A stretch of DNA of 64,000 nucleotides from Hortaea werneckii (GCA_037044905.1 JBAOKB010000083.1:1-64000); one strand, 5' to 3'. Positions 21,797 to 33,482 are shown, numbered from the stretch's first letter. Notes: a model not told the origin generated them from the sequence alone. Translations and numbers: made by a program.

Positions 21797-23876
21797 ATGG
21801 AACCTAGGGTCACGAGGGCCAAGACAAGGGAAATCGCTGCCGCGGCAGCGGCAAGGGCAGCGGCAGATGCAGCGGCAGCTGCAGCAGGGGCAGCGGCGGG
21901 AGGAGCAGCTGCGGATGGAGCAGCAGATGAGCCGGCGAATGAACCAGTGGACGAGCCAGCAGATGAGCCAGCGGATGAGCCAGCAGGTGAGCCAGCAGAT
22001 GAGCCAGCAGATGAGCCAGCAGATGAGCCAGCAGATGAGCCGGCAGATGAGCCGGCGGATGAGCCAGGAGATGAAGTAGCAGGCAAATCAGCAGGTCAAG
22101 CTGCAGATGAAGAACTCGAATCAAGTATCAGTGCGTCTGATAGAGACGACAATTCGCTCAGCTCTAAACGCAAAAGTGATGAGGACACGGATTCCCGAGG
22201 GCCAAAGAGACCGAGAACTTCGCGTCAGCGTGGCCAGGCCAGCAGCGACGGTAATGCTGGCAACTCAGCTAGTGGACAAGAGCCCAGTTCGGATGCCGAT
22301 GAACAGGACGAAGGCGAAGAGACAGCACGATCAAGCAATGGAGCTCATCAAAGAATATCTGGCGCTCTTCATCTTAGCGAGCTGTTACGTTACGCCCAGG
22401 ATGCAGAGGCCCAGCCCGATCACCAGACTGATTCCGCCAGATTCGTCTCTGAGACCCCGTCAGAAGCACGATATCCTTCTCTTCCGGCAGATGTCCCTGC
22501 AAGACCTGCTAGCAAAGAAGATCAGATTGAAAGCACCATGAAACTTGGATACATGGAAGTGGGCTCTGCCCCGGAGCAATGGAACTTTGTCAAATCTCTT
22601 GGGCGTGGGTCGTACGGGCGAGCCTGCCTCTGGGTCAAACGCGACAATTCGCATACCATTATTGATCGTGCTGTCATCAAAGAAAGCTATCTTTCGAGAG
22701 AGCGCTGGGAAGACAACTGGTATTGGTGGGACAATCAGGTCCCCTGGGAAGCGCACATCCACGAGCGATTATCCAAACTAGATCGGGGGCGACGGAGTAT
22801 CGTGCAGTTCCGGAACTATCGGGTGTTTACTGAGTTGGCGATGTTCCGGCTTTACATGGAGTTTGGAAGTGGCGGAACGCTGAACGATCTAATAGAGCGC
22901 CATGCTCGCATCAGGGACACAAAAGCTGCCGATGGCAAAAGACTGAAACCGTAAGCAGTCCTAGTGCAGGCAGTGGAGAAGCAACGATAGAGCTAATAAG
23001 TAAGCAGTCACATACCAGTACGCTTCATATGGTCGGCTTTCGAGGCGATGGCAAGGGCAGCATGCCTGATGAAGTCCGGCAGCGTCATCCATTCCGACCC
23101 GGACGATTGGGAGAGACTTATTCATCGCGACATCAAACCTGCAAACAGTGAGTGATTTGGATCTGCCGTCTTCAATCTAACATTGACTGACAATGGGTTT
23201 CAAGTCCTTATTCTGCATGCTCCCCGTCCACCAACGGATGCGTGGTGGCCCAGTCTCCCATTAGTCAAGGTGCGTTCCCCTCTTTTCATATTTGCTTTCA
23301 ATTCTGACAAGAGACAGTTGGGCGACTTTGGAATATCGGTGCGCGAAAACATCAAAGGGTATAAGAATCCTTCTAAGCAGATCAATATGGGAACTCAATT
23401 GTACTGCGCACCGGTACGTGTTCTTAAATTTCCGCAAAATCAAGACACACTCCCCATTAATCGCAAAGTAGGAGCAATTATCGATACATCGCCGACGAAG
23501 AAACCAGTACAAGTACAAACTTACACCAGCCGCGGACGTCTTCGCGATTGGCAAAGTCATTCTGTGCATGATGCAGCTATGGAACGACACCAATGAGCGG
23601 AGCCCTCCCGTGGAATTGGACTTCACGCCTTATGATTTCCCAAAGGAGCTCGAACGTCGATATGGGCGCGAACTTGTCAACCTTGTGAAGTCGTGTATGC
23701 GGCCTAACCCAGAGAAGCGAATCTCTCCCGAGAACCTCCTGTATGACATTCAGGGATACGTCAACGATATTGATAGAGATGACGAAGGAACACCCACTCC
23801 GCTCAAATTTCAGCTACCAAGCCCAGAAGAGTACGTGAGCGAGAAGCAAGATCTTTACGAGTTGCTTTCACGATAG
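21797..23876 (+). CDS. protein kinase with acidic DEPA-repeat N-terminus
   Basis: Predicted 619-residue Ser/Thr-type protein kinase. Exons 21797-22950, 23008-23147, 23205-23269, 23318-23413 and 23472-23876; all phases agree. Residues 1-250 are disordered: an Ala-rich run, about 13 Asp-Glu-Pro-Ala units and a basic KRKSDEDTDSRGPKRPR patch that could be a nuclear signal. The catalytic domain follows with every key element: glycine loop LGRGSYGRA, lysine in AVIKES, hinge RLYMEFGSGGTLNDL, catalytic loop LIHRDIKPANI, metal site LGDFGIS and APE-type end LYCAPEQ. The first intron's acceptor is at 23007, giving PHIPVRFIWSAFEAMARAAC; the later AG breaks the frame. I cannot place it in a named kinase family. 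No membrane segment. Confidence 0.85.
21925..22075 (+). repeat. 12-bp coding minisatellite (GATGAGCCAGCA)n
   Basis: About 13 tandem, slightly diverged 12-bp units inside the first exon of the kinase gene, encoding Asp-Glu-Pro-Ala. A GCN-rich alanine stretch lies immediately before it. Since 12 is a multiple of three, copy changes would keep the frame. Confidence 0.93.
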
Positions 23877-23921
23877 ATATCCACCTGAGATGAGTACCTC
23901 ACTGGACCTGGCCCCGGCCAT

Positions 23922-25097
23922 TTAAAGCCTCACTTGCACCGTTCGATCCATCTCCTGCCCTCCGTCCGCAGCCGAATATTCTGACAACCAGGTAACCTCT
24001 TCCGGCGTGTACTTGTAAGCTCGAAAGATGGCATTAGCCGGGTAATCGAACATACCTTCCAGCTCCCTTGCATCTAGACCTTCGTACGTAGCGAAATCGT
24101 CAACGACGTACTCCCAGACCATTTCTCCTTCCTCCGTGACTTCAACGATACGTCCATTCGCGGCTTCAGTAATCAGTGTATTCCCGTTTGCCAGCCTTTG
24201 CGCTCCGCCCATAAAAGGGGTGAAAAAGGTCATAGGGTTCTTCTCGTGGTATTTCCATACTATCTGCTTCGTAGCCCTGTCTACTTGAATGACACGAGAG
24301 TAGGGGAACGATTCGTGGTGTCGATAGACGCCATTGTCGAAGATGAGAATCGAACCGTCTTCCAGTTCCGTAGCGTGATGCTGCTGAGCTACCACGGTAG
24401 AATCCAGATGCCAGATTACTTTGCCGGTGTCCCGACTGATGATGATGACGGCAGAGACGCTTCGGAGAGAAGCGAGGATGTTCCCGTCACGGAGAAGAGC
24501 GACGGAGTTGATGAGAGGATAGTGGTCTCTCGTGTAGTGCGGCTGCAAAGGGAAGATGGAAGGGTCGACATGTTCAATCAGCCGCCAAAACCAAAGCAGT
24601 TGACCAGTCCGAGGGTCAACATGCTTGATGCAATCGGAATATATTTTGCCATCTGGTGCTTCTGTTCCCGGAATGCCACCCTTGACCGTCGCTGCTTCAG
24701 CGTTTGAAAGCGGTTGTAGCGTCGTGTAAAGCAAAGTCCCATCATCAAGGTGATTTTGATCATGGTGCGCTAAAGGATCTTCCCACCTCTGGACCGTCTT
24801 GCCAGATGGATCAATCTGAATCATGAGACCGCCTCTGTACTTTTGCCACAACGGGAACAGGCGAGGCGCATCAGGATGAACGCCATTGTATGCCAGGTTG
24901 CCATTAGGGAGAATGCGAACATGGCGGCCTGGGCGGGTGGGGAGATACCAGCAGCGAACCTCAACTCCGTTGTTGTCAACCATGCGAACGATGCCGGGAC
25001 TTGTCAGGTGAGCGAAAATTGTATAGCCTGGTGAGACTTTCGTCCTGTCGATGCCGCGAAAACCAGTGCCTCGTCGGCGGAGTGCGTTCTGATCCAT
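23922..25097 (-). CDS. arylsulfotransferase-family (ASST) beta-propeller protein
   Basis: A single exon of 391 residues from the ATG at 25097; the frame is open further upstream but without an ATG. The sequence shows repeated blades typical of the arylsulfotransferase fold: GYTIFAHLTSPGIVRMVDNN, HVRILPNGNLAY, DGTLLYTTLQPLS, INSVALLRDGNILASLRSV, HHATELEDGSILIFDNG, RLANGNTLITEAANGRIVEV and MVWEYVVDDFATYEG. Family members move sulfate between phenolic compounds, but many fungal homologues are uncharacterised. No signal peptide is evident in this start, unlike bacterial ASST. It is divergent from an NCS1 permease 409 bp away. The sulfotransferase activity is inference from fold. Confidence 0.82.
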   Translation of the reverse strand: MDQNALRRRGTGFRGIDRTKVSPGYTIFAHLTSPGIVRMVDNNGVEVRCWYLPTRPGRHVRILPNGNLAYNGVHPDAPRLFPLWQKYRGGLMIQIDPSGKTVQRWEDPLAHHDQNHLDDGTLLYTTLQPLSNAEAATVKGGIPGTEAPDGKIYSDCIKHVDPRTGQLLWFWRLIEHVDPSIFPLQPHYTRDHYPLINSVALLRDGNILASLRSVSAVIIISRDTGKVIWHLDSTVVAQQHHATELEDGSILIFDNGVYRHHESFPYSRVIQVDRATKQIVWKYHEKNPMTFFTPFMGGAQRLANGNTLITEAANGRIVEVTEEGEMVWEYVVDDFATYEGLDARELEGMFDYPANAIFRAYKYTPEEVTWLSEYSAADGGQEMDRTVQVRL

Positions 25098-25281
25098 TGT
25101 TTTCGGCTTTATTGGTAGTATTGGTTGTGCAATGGCAACAACTTGAACCTGCGCAATCACTTGAATGACGAGATTGAAAGGGAGGCTGCGATCAGCTGTG
25201 CGTCAATTCTCACAGCATGAAGGCTCGTCGTATCGTCTGCTCATCTTGATCATATATCTTGCATAAAGCATATCTCGCCGC

Positions 25282-25400
25282 CGGCATCCCGCCGGCATAC
25301 CGACGGGTGATAAAGCGCCTCTATCAGAGAACCTGACAACGCCCACCAATGGCATTCTTTTCAGATCCCGTATCAACACTGGAAGACCGACGGCATGCCG
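25282..25400. promoter_or_regulatory. three CGG-N4-CCG sites in a shared divergent promoter
   Basis: Within the 409 bp between the arylsulfotransferase-like and permease starts, inverted CGG half-sites with a 4-bp spacer occur at 25282-25291 (CGGCATCCCG), 25293-25302 (CGGCATACCG) and 25391-25400 (CGGCATGCCG, a perfect palindrome). The first two are 11 bp apart, about one helical turn. Inverted CGG triplets are the classic Zn2Cys6 dimer target. A Zn2Cys6 regulator gene lies at 27375-29110. That it binds here is inference. Confidence 0.55.
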
Positions 25401-25506
25401 ACGGATGCGATAGCGACTCAGATCGATGGATACTCTGCGAAACATATATGTCGGACGGTAATGGCCCCAGCCCCTATGGCCATACAGTGACACAGAACTC
25501 ATCACA

Positions 25507-27288
25507 ATGGCTACAGAGAAGAAGCCGTCTGCCATTCCCCAATATCAGCCAAGCGACATCGAGGCTGGCGAAACACACAATGCCGACATCAAGTCCTCGT
25601 ACTGGCTGAGTTTGGCCAAGAAATTGTCAATCGAAACAGGAGGCATACAACGGGTGACCGACGAAGAATGCAAGCACAATACGACACGTGTGTGGAACGC
25701 ATGTACCTTCTGGTAAGCGATTTCACCGATCTGAAACAGTTTTCCATACGCAGTAACTCAAACATAACAAGGTTGAGTGCCAATATGGCCGTCGCGACAC
25801 TGAGCACCGGCATGGTAGGACCGAGCATGGGACTTGCATTCTGGGACAGCTTTGCAATCATCGTCATCATCAATCTTTTCAGCTGCCTTGTACCGGCATT
25901 CACAGCAACTTTCGGGCTTACTGGATTGCGGATGACAACATTCTCGTAGGTTGGAAGTCCGATAAGAGCGGCCAGTATACCGTTGGCTGACAGATATCAT
26001 AGTCGCTACTCTTTTGGCTACTGGGGTAATTTGCTCGTAGTCGTGTTCTCGATGGTCTCAACGACGGGTTGGAACGCCATCAATGCAATTTCAGGGGCTT
26101 CCTGCTTAGCAGCACTCTCCAACGGTACCTTGCCTGCATGGGGAGGTGTCATAATCATTACGGTGTCGGTTTGGATCCTGTGTGTGCTTGGAATATCATG
26201 GATCCATCGGATCGACTCGTATCTTTGGATACCACCATTAATTGTTTGGTAAGAAAGCAAGCCCCAGGCGATACGACAAAATCTGACATCGAAATAGGTG
26301 TGTTGCAGCAGGCACTGGAGCCAAAAACCTGAATGGATTTGCAGTTGAATCACCGGTTGGTGAAAGTGGCGCGGCAAAATCACTTTCTTTTATTGCCGTG
26401 GTATTCTCGTTTGCAGTTTCCTGGACCAACTGCGCATCAGACTACAACGTCAAAATGCCGCGGACAACACCGAAGTGGAAGCTTTTTCTTGCCACATACG
26501 TAGGCATATGTGCACCCGCCATGTTGGTCCAGACGCTCGGCGCTGCTTTATACAGTGGCGCACAGATGGACGCGTCATGGAAGAGCGCATACGATGATTA
26601 TGGCGTCGGCGGTCCGCTCAAGATGGCCCTCCAGCCCGTTGGTGGATTCGGGAAATTTTTGATGGTTTTGGCCGGCCTCAGCTCGATTCCGGTAAGTGCA
26701 CTAGGGAATAGGCACAGCCAGCAAAGAAAGCAAGCTGATAACTTGCAGAACAATATCCCAAACAATTACTCTTTCGCCTTACATGCTCAGAATTTTGGAC
26801 CGTGGGCTATGCGAATTCCTCGCATAGCATTCGTAACGCTCGGATCCATCGTTGCAATCATCGTTGGCTGTCTCGCCTCTCTGTCCTTCGAGAGCTCTTT
26901 GCAAACTTTTCTCTCGATCATAGGTAAGTTACCAGCGACTTCACAAGCTTTCGGAATGACACTAAAGCCCGATGTAGGCTACTGGACCATCATTCACATT
27001 GTGATCGTCCTGGAAGAGCACTTCATATTTCGTAAAGGGAGTTGGAATATGTATGACCTGAGCGCATGGAGCGATGCTACAGTGCTACCGTTTGGATGGG
27101 GAGCCATAGGTGCTTTCTGCTTCGGTTTCTTAGGGGCTGCTCTTGGGATGAGCGTGAGCTGGTACACTGCGCCAATTGCAGGGCTAGTAGGCACAGGCGC
27201 GAATATTGGTTTCGAGTTGACGCTCGGATTCTCAGGGCTAACATTTCCTTTGGCGAGGTGGCTAGAAATCCGTATTACGGGTAAATGA
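25507..27288 (+). CDS. NCS1-family purine-cytosine permease, Fcy2-like
   Basis: Predicted 504-residue plasma-membrane proton symporter for nucleobases or related compounds. Six exons: 25507-25712, 25772-25945, 25994-26248, 26298-26691, 26749-26923 and 26978-27288; phases agree throughout. The N-terminal tail reads IETGGIQRVTDEECKHNTTR, then about 12 membrane spans starting FWLSANMAVATLSTGMVGP. Family motifs: GPSMGLAFWDS, SRYSFGYWGNLL, GWNAINAISGA, AGTGAKNLNG, SWTNCASDYNVKMPRTTP and NIPNNYSFALHAQNFGPW. The intron before NNIPNNY is in frame and would pass unnoticed. Members of this branch carry cytosine, adenine, guanine or hypoxanthine; the substrate is not assignable here. Confidence 0.92.
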
Positions 27289-27374
27289 AAATGAGAGGCG
27301 AGATCGTCCAGGAGTCGCAAGCGTCTGGGAGCAATGTACTGGGCTCGCAAGGGGCCCTCAGAGCGCACAAAATT

Positions 27375-29110
27375 TCAGATGAAGTTGTCACCATGCGCCG
27401 GAACGTCCAAAGAGTCGATTGAAGGCCAGTCAGGTATTATAGCATCCCAGTCGAACTCAGCAGTGTTGGCAGCAAACAAATCTGGCACAGCGAGGTTAGT
27501 TGCCTCGATCTGCGAAGCTGGCGGCGATGCCTGAGCGCTGCTACTATCACGGTGTCCAAGTTTTCGCTGCGTTGCCTTGATTACGTCGCTCATGATGTGG
27601 CCAGTGTGAGAGACTGGTCCTATGCTATCCAGCCATTCTTCGATATTGTAGACGAGAGTTTCCATCTGTCCGATATCTCTGCCGACTTGAAGATTTTCAC
27701 CGTACTTGCTCATTAAACGTAGTGCTGTGACTGCAGCGAAGGCAATCATGTGATAGACATGATCTGTCAAATGCTTGGTTCTTGCGTCGGCCGTATCAAT
27801 TGCCAACTGCATGATGCCAGACGACAAGCGCAACATTTCTGAGAGCAAAGATTCTCGAACTGCTGCCGACTTTGAGCTAAGCGATTGCTCGTACATGAGC
27901 AGCTGGCCAAAAGAGTAGCTCATGAGAAGAAACTGGTGCCTAGGTTGATCGAACAACCTGGCCCATTCACGCTTCCATTCATGCAATGCCGCTTGAGCAC
28001 GAGGTAAGTAGAGCGTCCCATTGATTCCATGCTCGTAGAGAATCCAGTACAACGCAAGTTCTGCCACCATGCGGGTTTCGAAATTTGAGGAACTAGGACA
28101 GCTGAGAAGCCGCCGCCCGTTCTCAACATCGCTGCTGGTGATGACGGCAGTTCTACGAGTGCTGATACAGGCATGTAAATGTGACAAGCACAAATGGTTT
28201 CGTACACTCGATGCAGCGAATTGCCCACTTGCCATCCGGTCATCACGGCCCTGGAATATGGCGGAGGCCAAGGAGTGTTGCAAGGCATATCCGGTAATCA
28301 GCCAGCTGTCAAGGCTAAGGGGTTTCTGGCCTGCAGTTGTAGACCAAAGCGAGAGAATCAGCACAGCCTGAAAGAAAGCCAGGGGCTGTCTAATCTCAAG
28401 CAGGCTGCCGCTCAATTCGTCCTTTGCTTGAAGAAAGAGACGGTTTGCTTCTGGATGAGGATGAGGCTCGGAAGAGTGGCGCGTAGCAATAAGGCAACAC
28501 GACGTGAAAAGCAGCGGGTGCCTGACTGTGTTGATGTCCCAGATCTCTTCGCCTGTTTCTTTGATGCCAATCCATCGACCATAATGTGTCCTAAAGGTTG
28601 AGAGTAGCATATTCGCCTCAGTTTCATTAGCAAGAACACGCGGGGCCGAATCTTGCAGAGACTGCTCAGCAGTCTCGAATGCTGCGTCGCGCAAGACCTC
28701 CAATGGCGCTGCATCAGTGCCAGTGGGTTGCCATCTACCATTGTGGGAGGTCACACGTGGCTCAGCGCTAGGGTTGTTCTCATCGAATCCCACAAATCGT
28801 GAAAGTCGCTCGACGGTCCCAGTGAGTTCTTCGAGCCTAGACTGGAAGTCAGACGTCACCAATACAGCGCGCTTGCGTTGGAGTACCTGGATTCGAGCAC
28901 TGCCTTAGACGGGCCCGCCTCTGGAAGTCTATCTCCAGTCTCAGGTGGCGTCGGTCTAGCAGCATTTTCGAGCGAACACCGCAGCCTAAGAGTTTGACAT
29001 CTCAAGCAAGATCGTGCAGAAGGGCCATCATTGTGGCAACGCGTTTTCCCTCTACGACAGGCGTCACAAGCTCTAGACGCGCGAGCGGCGGCTGTTCGCA
29101 GAGGTGGCAT
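27375..29110 (-). CDS. Zn2Cys6 fungal transcription factor
   Basis: Predicted 561-residue nuclear regulator. Exons are 29110-28887 and 28836-27375. The 50-bp intron uses the acceptor TCTAG, which gives ESRLEELTGTVERL in phase; the nearer TTCCAG does not. Residues 14-46 form the binuclear zinc cluster: CDACRRGKTRC, then a Ser-rich loop and CLRCQTLRLRC, six cysteines. After the splice comes a coiled-coil-like dimerisation helix, LEELTGTVERLSRF, and an all-helical regulatory region resembling the fungal TF middle domain. It converges on the NCS1 permease (stop to stop 86 bp), close to promoter sites of the type this class binds, so control of the neighbours is plausible (inference). Confidence 0.88.
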
Positions 29111-29388
29111 CAGACTAGTAATGGGCTTTTAATGTGGATGGTTTCAAGGGCAGATAGTAGGATACATAGTACCCAGATACGCTTCAAGAGGTGTAGTCGT
29201 TAGCGTGGATTCGCGGGGCCGACTCGCTCGAACGCGTTTCTTTGGTGTTTCCGTCCCGCTGTTGCCTTGCCCTGAGCCTATTGATCACACATGTGACAGG
29301 TACCTACTTCAATACTGACAAATGTAACTTGGCAATGCATATTGTACATGCACAGTAGCATATAGGACCCGCCATACGGCCCTCTTCA
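29111..29388. other. intergenic, upstream of the regulator
   Basis: A 278-bp gap holding the regulator's promoter on the minus strand. On the plus strand there is no ATG that opens the frame of the downstream GFA-like remnant. Confidence 0.5.
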
Positions 29389-30034
29389 GTGAAACCTCAC
29401 TCGGACCCAAAACAAAAATCATATAGATCTGCTGCAAAACCCAAAGTGACAACCACATCCACAACCACTCCACCTAAAACCCCGCCCATCCACTCTAAAT
29501 GCCACTGCGGCGACATTACACCCAAAGTCCACCGCCTCCCCGATCACATCAACGTATGCCAGTGCACCATCTGCCGCCGCTACGGCGCTGCGTGGGGCTG
29601 CTGCAACCCTCAAGAAGTGCAGATAGGGTCCTGGCCGCACAGAACAACCAAACAATACATCTGGGGCGACCGGACCTAGCCTTCAACTTCTGCGAGACAT
29701 GCGGATGCGTGTAAGTATACCAGGCCCCCGCCCCCCACCCCCCTCATCCGATATATATTCCCCCAAACCTCTGAATCCCGCTTCAGACCAAGAGCTCCTT
29801 GGGTGTATTTACCAACGTGGCAAAAAACTTTCAATTAGACGTTACTGGACCCGGACCAACACCCCGTCATCCTCGTCCAGCAGCGGAGAAGAGGAGAACA
29901 AAATAGGATATTATACGAATAACATGGACCCAGAGTTCTTCCGATTCGTAGATCGGAAGTATGACTTTTCGATCCTGAAGCGGCCGGTGCGGGAGAAAGG
30001 GACGGCGCATCCGGATGATCTTGTGGAATATTAA
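29389..30034 (+). pseudogene. broken GFA/CENP-V-type zinc-domain gene
   Basis: Recognisable GFA (glutathione-dependent formaldehyde-activating enzyme-like) protein. HSKCHCGDI starts near 29491, CQCTICRRYGAAWGCC follows, then YIWGDR, after which the frame meets TAG at 29677-29679. In the next frame the protein resumes at once as LAFNFCETCGC. One inserted base just before 29677 would rejoin it as WGDRTLAFNF, the family consensus. A 128-bp intron (29711-29838, GTAAGT...CAATTAG) then leads to VRYWTRTNT and a C-terminus ending HPDDLVEY at 30034. There is also no in-frame ATG upstream. Either the gene is a recent pseudogene or the sequence has a one-base error; the zinc cysteines themselves are intact. 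Confidence 0.72.
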
Positions 30035-30285
30035 AGGTATAGAGAATCTCATCTAGAAGACCAGTTCGTGAGTTCCAAGATAGGGCGTCAGCGTGTAGAA
30101 ATCTCTTAATCGGACGGGAGTCGAAAAGCGTCCTCTTTCATAACAGAAGCAGGCAGGACGATAAACCAAAGGACAGTGCACCAGAGAAAGGTAGGGTTTG
30201 AACCAAAACGATGAAAATTTCTTAACAGCTTCTATCTTCATCTCCTCCCTTCTACTTCCCACCCCCATACCACAAACCCCCATCC

Positions 30286-32081
30286 TCACCTCCTCCCCCT
30301 CCCCAACCCAACCACATTCCTCAAACTCCCAAACGCCAGCACCTCACTCATCCTTTCGCGCGCACTAAACAGCATAACCAGCCGATCCACGCCACAGCCC
30401 CAGCCGCCCGTAGGCGGCATCCCCCACTCGAGCGCCTCGAGGTAACTCTCATCGACCTCCTTCACACCGTCCCCTTCGCCATCGACGGCGCGATAGCGCA
30501 GCTGTTCGAGGAATTTGCTGCGTTGCGCAAAGGGCGAGTTTTCCTCTTCGTACATGTTGGCGTATTCGCGGCCGTGGATGAAGAGTTCGGCGCGGGCGGC
30601 GACGGTTTGGCCGGTCTGGGGACAGCGGAAGTGTTTGCTCAGCGGGGAGAGGGCGGCTGGGTGGTGCGTGATGAAGGTCGGTTGGACGCAGGGCGGTTCG
30701 AGGTAGTGGGCTGCTAGGGCGTCGAGGAGGCGGGGGAGGGTCGGGTTGCTGGGGATGTCGAGGTTTTGGGCGGCGAAGAGCGAGAGGAGGTTTTGGTGGG
30801 CTGTTGGGGTGGAGAGGTCGGGGAGGGGTGTTTTCATTGCCGATTCCAGGGCTGGTAGGAATTCTAGGCGTTTGAAGGGTGATTGTAGGTCTAGTTTTAC
30901 TTCTGGCAAGTCCTGCAGGCGTGAAGATCCTGATGATACCGGGCCGGAGGAAGCTGGCGCTCTTGCTTCATCGATGCGTTGCTTCATCTCCCTCAACAAG
31001 AGTTCCGTCTTCGTCATGAGGCTGTCGAGTGTGGCGCAGGCCTCGTAGAATTCGCAGATGGTGAACTCTGGGTTGTGCGTCGCATCGACGCCTTCATTTC
31101 TAAAGGCAGGGCCGATCTCGTAAATGCGGGACATCCCACCAACAATTAGACGTTTCAGCCAGAGCTCAGGTGCTATGCGGAGATTCAGCTTTTGGCCTTC
31201 AAGCTCCGTGGCTTCAGTCTCGAAAGGTCGCGCGACCGCACCTCCCGCTCCGGCTGTGAGCAAAGGTGTAGTGACCTCCACGAACTGAGTCTTGTTGAGG
31301 TGATCACGCAATGCCTGGACGATATGGTGTCGTACAAGCAATGGCTGCACAGAGGAAGGGTTGGCTAGCATGTCCACATGCCGATTGCGAGCTCGCGTTT
31401 CCGCATCATCTAGCGTTTCCGGTATTTGGTGCAGACTTGGAGACAGCAGGTGAGGCAGTTGGTTTGCAAGTAGCGAAACCTCGCCCCGCTGTGTCTTATG
31501 CGGCCAGCCAGAGAAGGAATACCAGTCACCCTTTCGGATAGTTCTGGTGGAGTTCTTGAACTGACTTGGCGTTGTGTCCATCAATTTGCCCAGCTGGGAG
31601 ACCACCTGGATGCTCCCATCTTCACATTGGATGTCCACAAAGACCAGCTTAGAGCCCGCTGTCCGTACTGACTTCACCTTGCCTGATGCGGTCAGCTGCC
31701 ATGACCGCCGGGTCGAGTCTATGGAAAAAGCATACCAGTCAATGTGGTGGGTCCATGTTGGGTGACGGTCTCTCCATTCTGAAGCTCATTCGCTACAATT
31801 TGTACATGCGCCGCGCTATATAGCTTTCTATCGAGCACAGTGGCTTCTTCACGAGAGGGAAGTCTCGGATAGCATTCTTCCAAAGGCCTTTGGGCTTGCA
31901 GTTGGGCTACACGCTTCTCATAATCATGGGTCACATCTCGATTCCTTCCAGCCTGTCGAAAGCATGGTGCCTGAGAAAAGGCGCGGGAAGCGTTGACGCG
32001 TCTGAACCCGTGGAAGAGGTATGGTCGCGGGCATTGGATGAGATGACGGGACATTGCCTGCCTTATTTCATTGGTAAGCAT
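30286..32081 (-). CDS. msk1: mitochondrial lysyl-tRNA synthetase (class II)
   Basis: Charges mitochondrial tRNA-Lys. Exons 32081-31736 and 31682-30286 (53-bp intron) give 580 residues; an ATG at 32054 would give a cleaner targeting peptide, MSRHLIQCPRPYLFHGFRR. The anticodon-binding OB fold includes KLVFVDIQCEDGSIQVV. Class II motifs are present: RHHIVQALRDHL and VEVTTPLL (motif 1), FRNEGVDATHNPEFTICEFY (motif 2) and GGWGCGVDRLVMLF (motif 3, binding ATP). The predicted Arg/Ser-rich leader and family features favour the mitochondrial over the cytosolic enzyme. The region between motifs 2 and 3 carries a lineage-specific insert rich in Leu/Pro. Confidence 0.93.
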
Positions 32082-33482
32082 GGGATCCCTTCAAGATGAA
32101 TTCAAATTGCCAAACATGCAGAAAGAGTGTGTGTCAGGTTGGGTATAGGTATGATTTGCGATCATGCCTCCATCGAAACGGAAGTCATTCGCAACGGTTC
32201 TCTTGTACTTTGTAGTCATCATTGTAGGGCGGCAGGGAATGAGGGATGAGCCAGTTTTCACGTACCTGCATATTGCTGTCTTCACATCACCATCACTCTA
32301 GGTGAAGCTCAGCAACAAGCCAGTGCTCTGAACCTGACATTCAATGGGACCTTGGTGTTTGGGGAACAGATGTCCCGGATTGCCAAATTTGAGTCCTTCC
32401 CTTCACCCCCGAGCCGAGCGACGTCCGACGCGGTGCGGTGTCAGGTGACCTCGGACACGAAGTGCCTTGCCAAGACGTCACGCACTCGTAAGCACGTGGA
32501 AAGGCGTCTTTACCCGGGACCCTGGAGTTGCCCGGAGGTCAAGATCGCTGCAAGCCTGGCCCCTGGCCGTCTGTCTGGCTGTCTGGCTCTCTGGCTGTCA
32601 GTAGGAAGTCATCAGTCTGTGCATTGGGGGCGAAGCCAGCTGCATTGGAAACACAGCCTCACATGCGCCGGGCAACAACCCTGCAGCTTCAGTGTCGCTG
32701 CCATCAGACGTAAAATTCGTACATAGTATGTATTAGTATATAATTATTATAGCCACCTAGGTACATGTTATGCATACAGTACATACTATGTAATTTCACC
32801 CACCAACCTTTTCTTATCCTCCGTCATCTCCCCGTTAAGACGACGCGCAACGCGACTCCTTCCATCCTCCGCCCAGCGGCCTAGCCTTATCCTTATCCCC
32901 GCCGAGACCGAGACCCAAGCCAGACAGCTGAACAGCTGAAACACCACCACCTGCACCACCTGCACATACGCTTTGCTGCCGCGCCGCTCGTTCCACCCGT
33001 CACACATCTTGCCGAAACACCACTCGCCCCGGACCTCCTCTCACGTGTGCAACGTCCAAGCGATATCCGACGCCTCGCCCAATTAGCCCTGCAGGCATAA
33101 CCCCGTCCATAACCTACCTCCCGCCGCACCGCCCGCCATTAACAGATCCCTTGCGCGCAGACAAGGCGCAGCACACCCGCCCCTCGCACACCGCACCTGA
33201 CCCGAGCCACTCGCTTATATTTCAACAACATCCCCATCAGGCCGCCCACCAGCGGCCGCCGCACCCACCGTCAAAATAGCTCCCTCCAAATCCCACCACA
33301 AGACCCGCTCCTCCCTCCTCGGCATCAGCAGCGGTCCCCAGAGCCCATACTTTCCGCTCTCTGGCGGCAGCTTTAGCAGCCCCTCGCCCCAGCCTGGCGT
33401 CGTCCCGCCGGGCGGATACCATGACCGGCAAGGTCTGCCGACGACACCGGCCGTGAGCGCGGGCAGCAAGAAATCTCGCAAG
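32082..33482. other. intergenic / 5' leader of the UPF0658-like gene
   Basis: 1.4 kb between divergent genes. AT-rich sequence with repeated GTACAT/ATGTA motifs lies at about 32720-32800. From 33241 to 33482 an open frame joins the downstream coding region and looks coding (see finding), preceded by an acceptor-like TATTTCAACAACATCCCCAT ending in CAG at 33240. I found no ATG that opens it. Confidence 0.5.
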
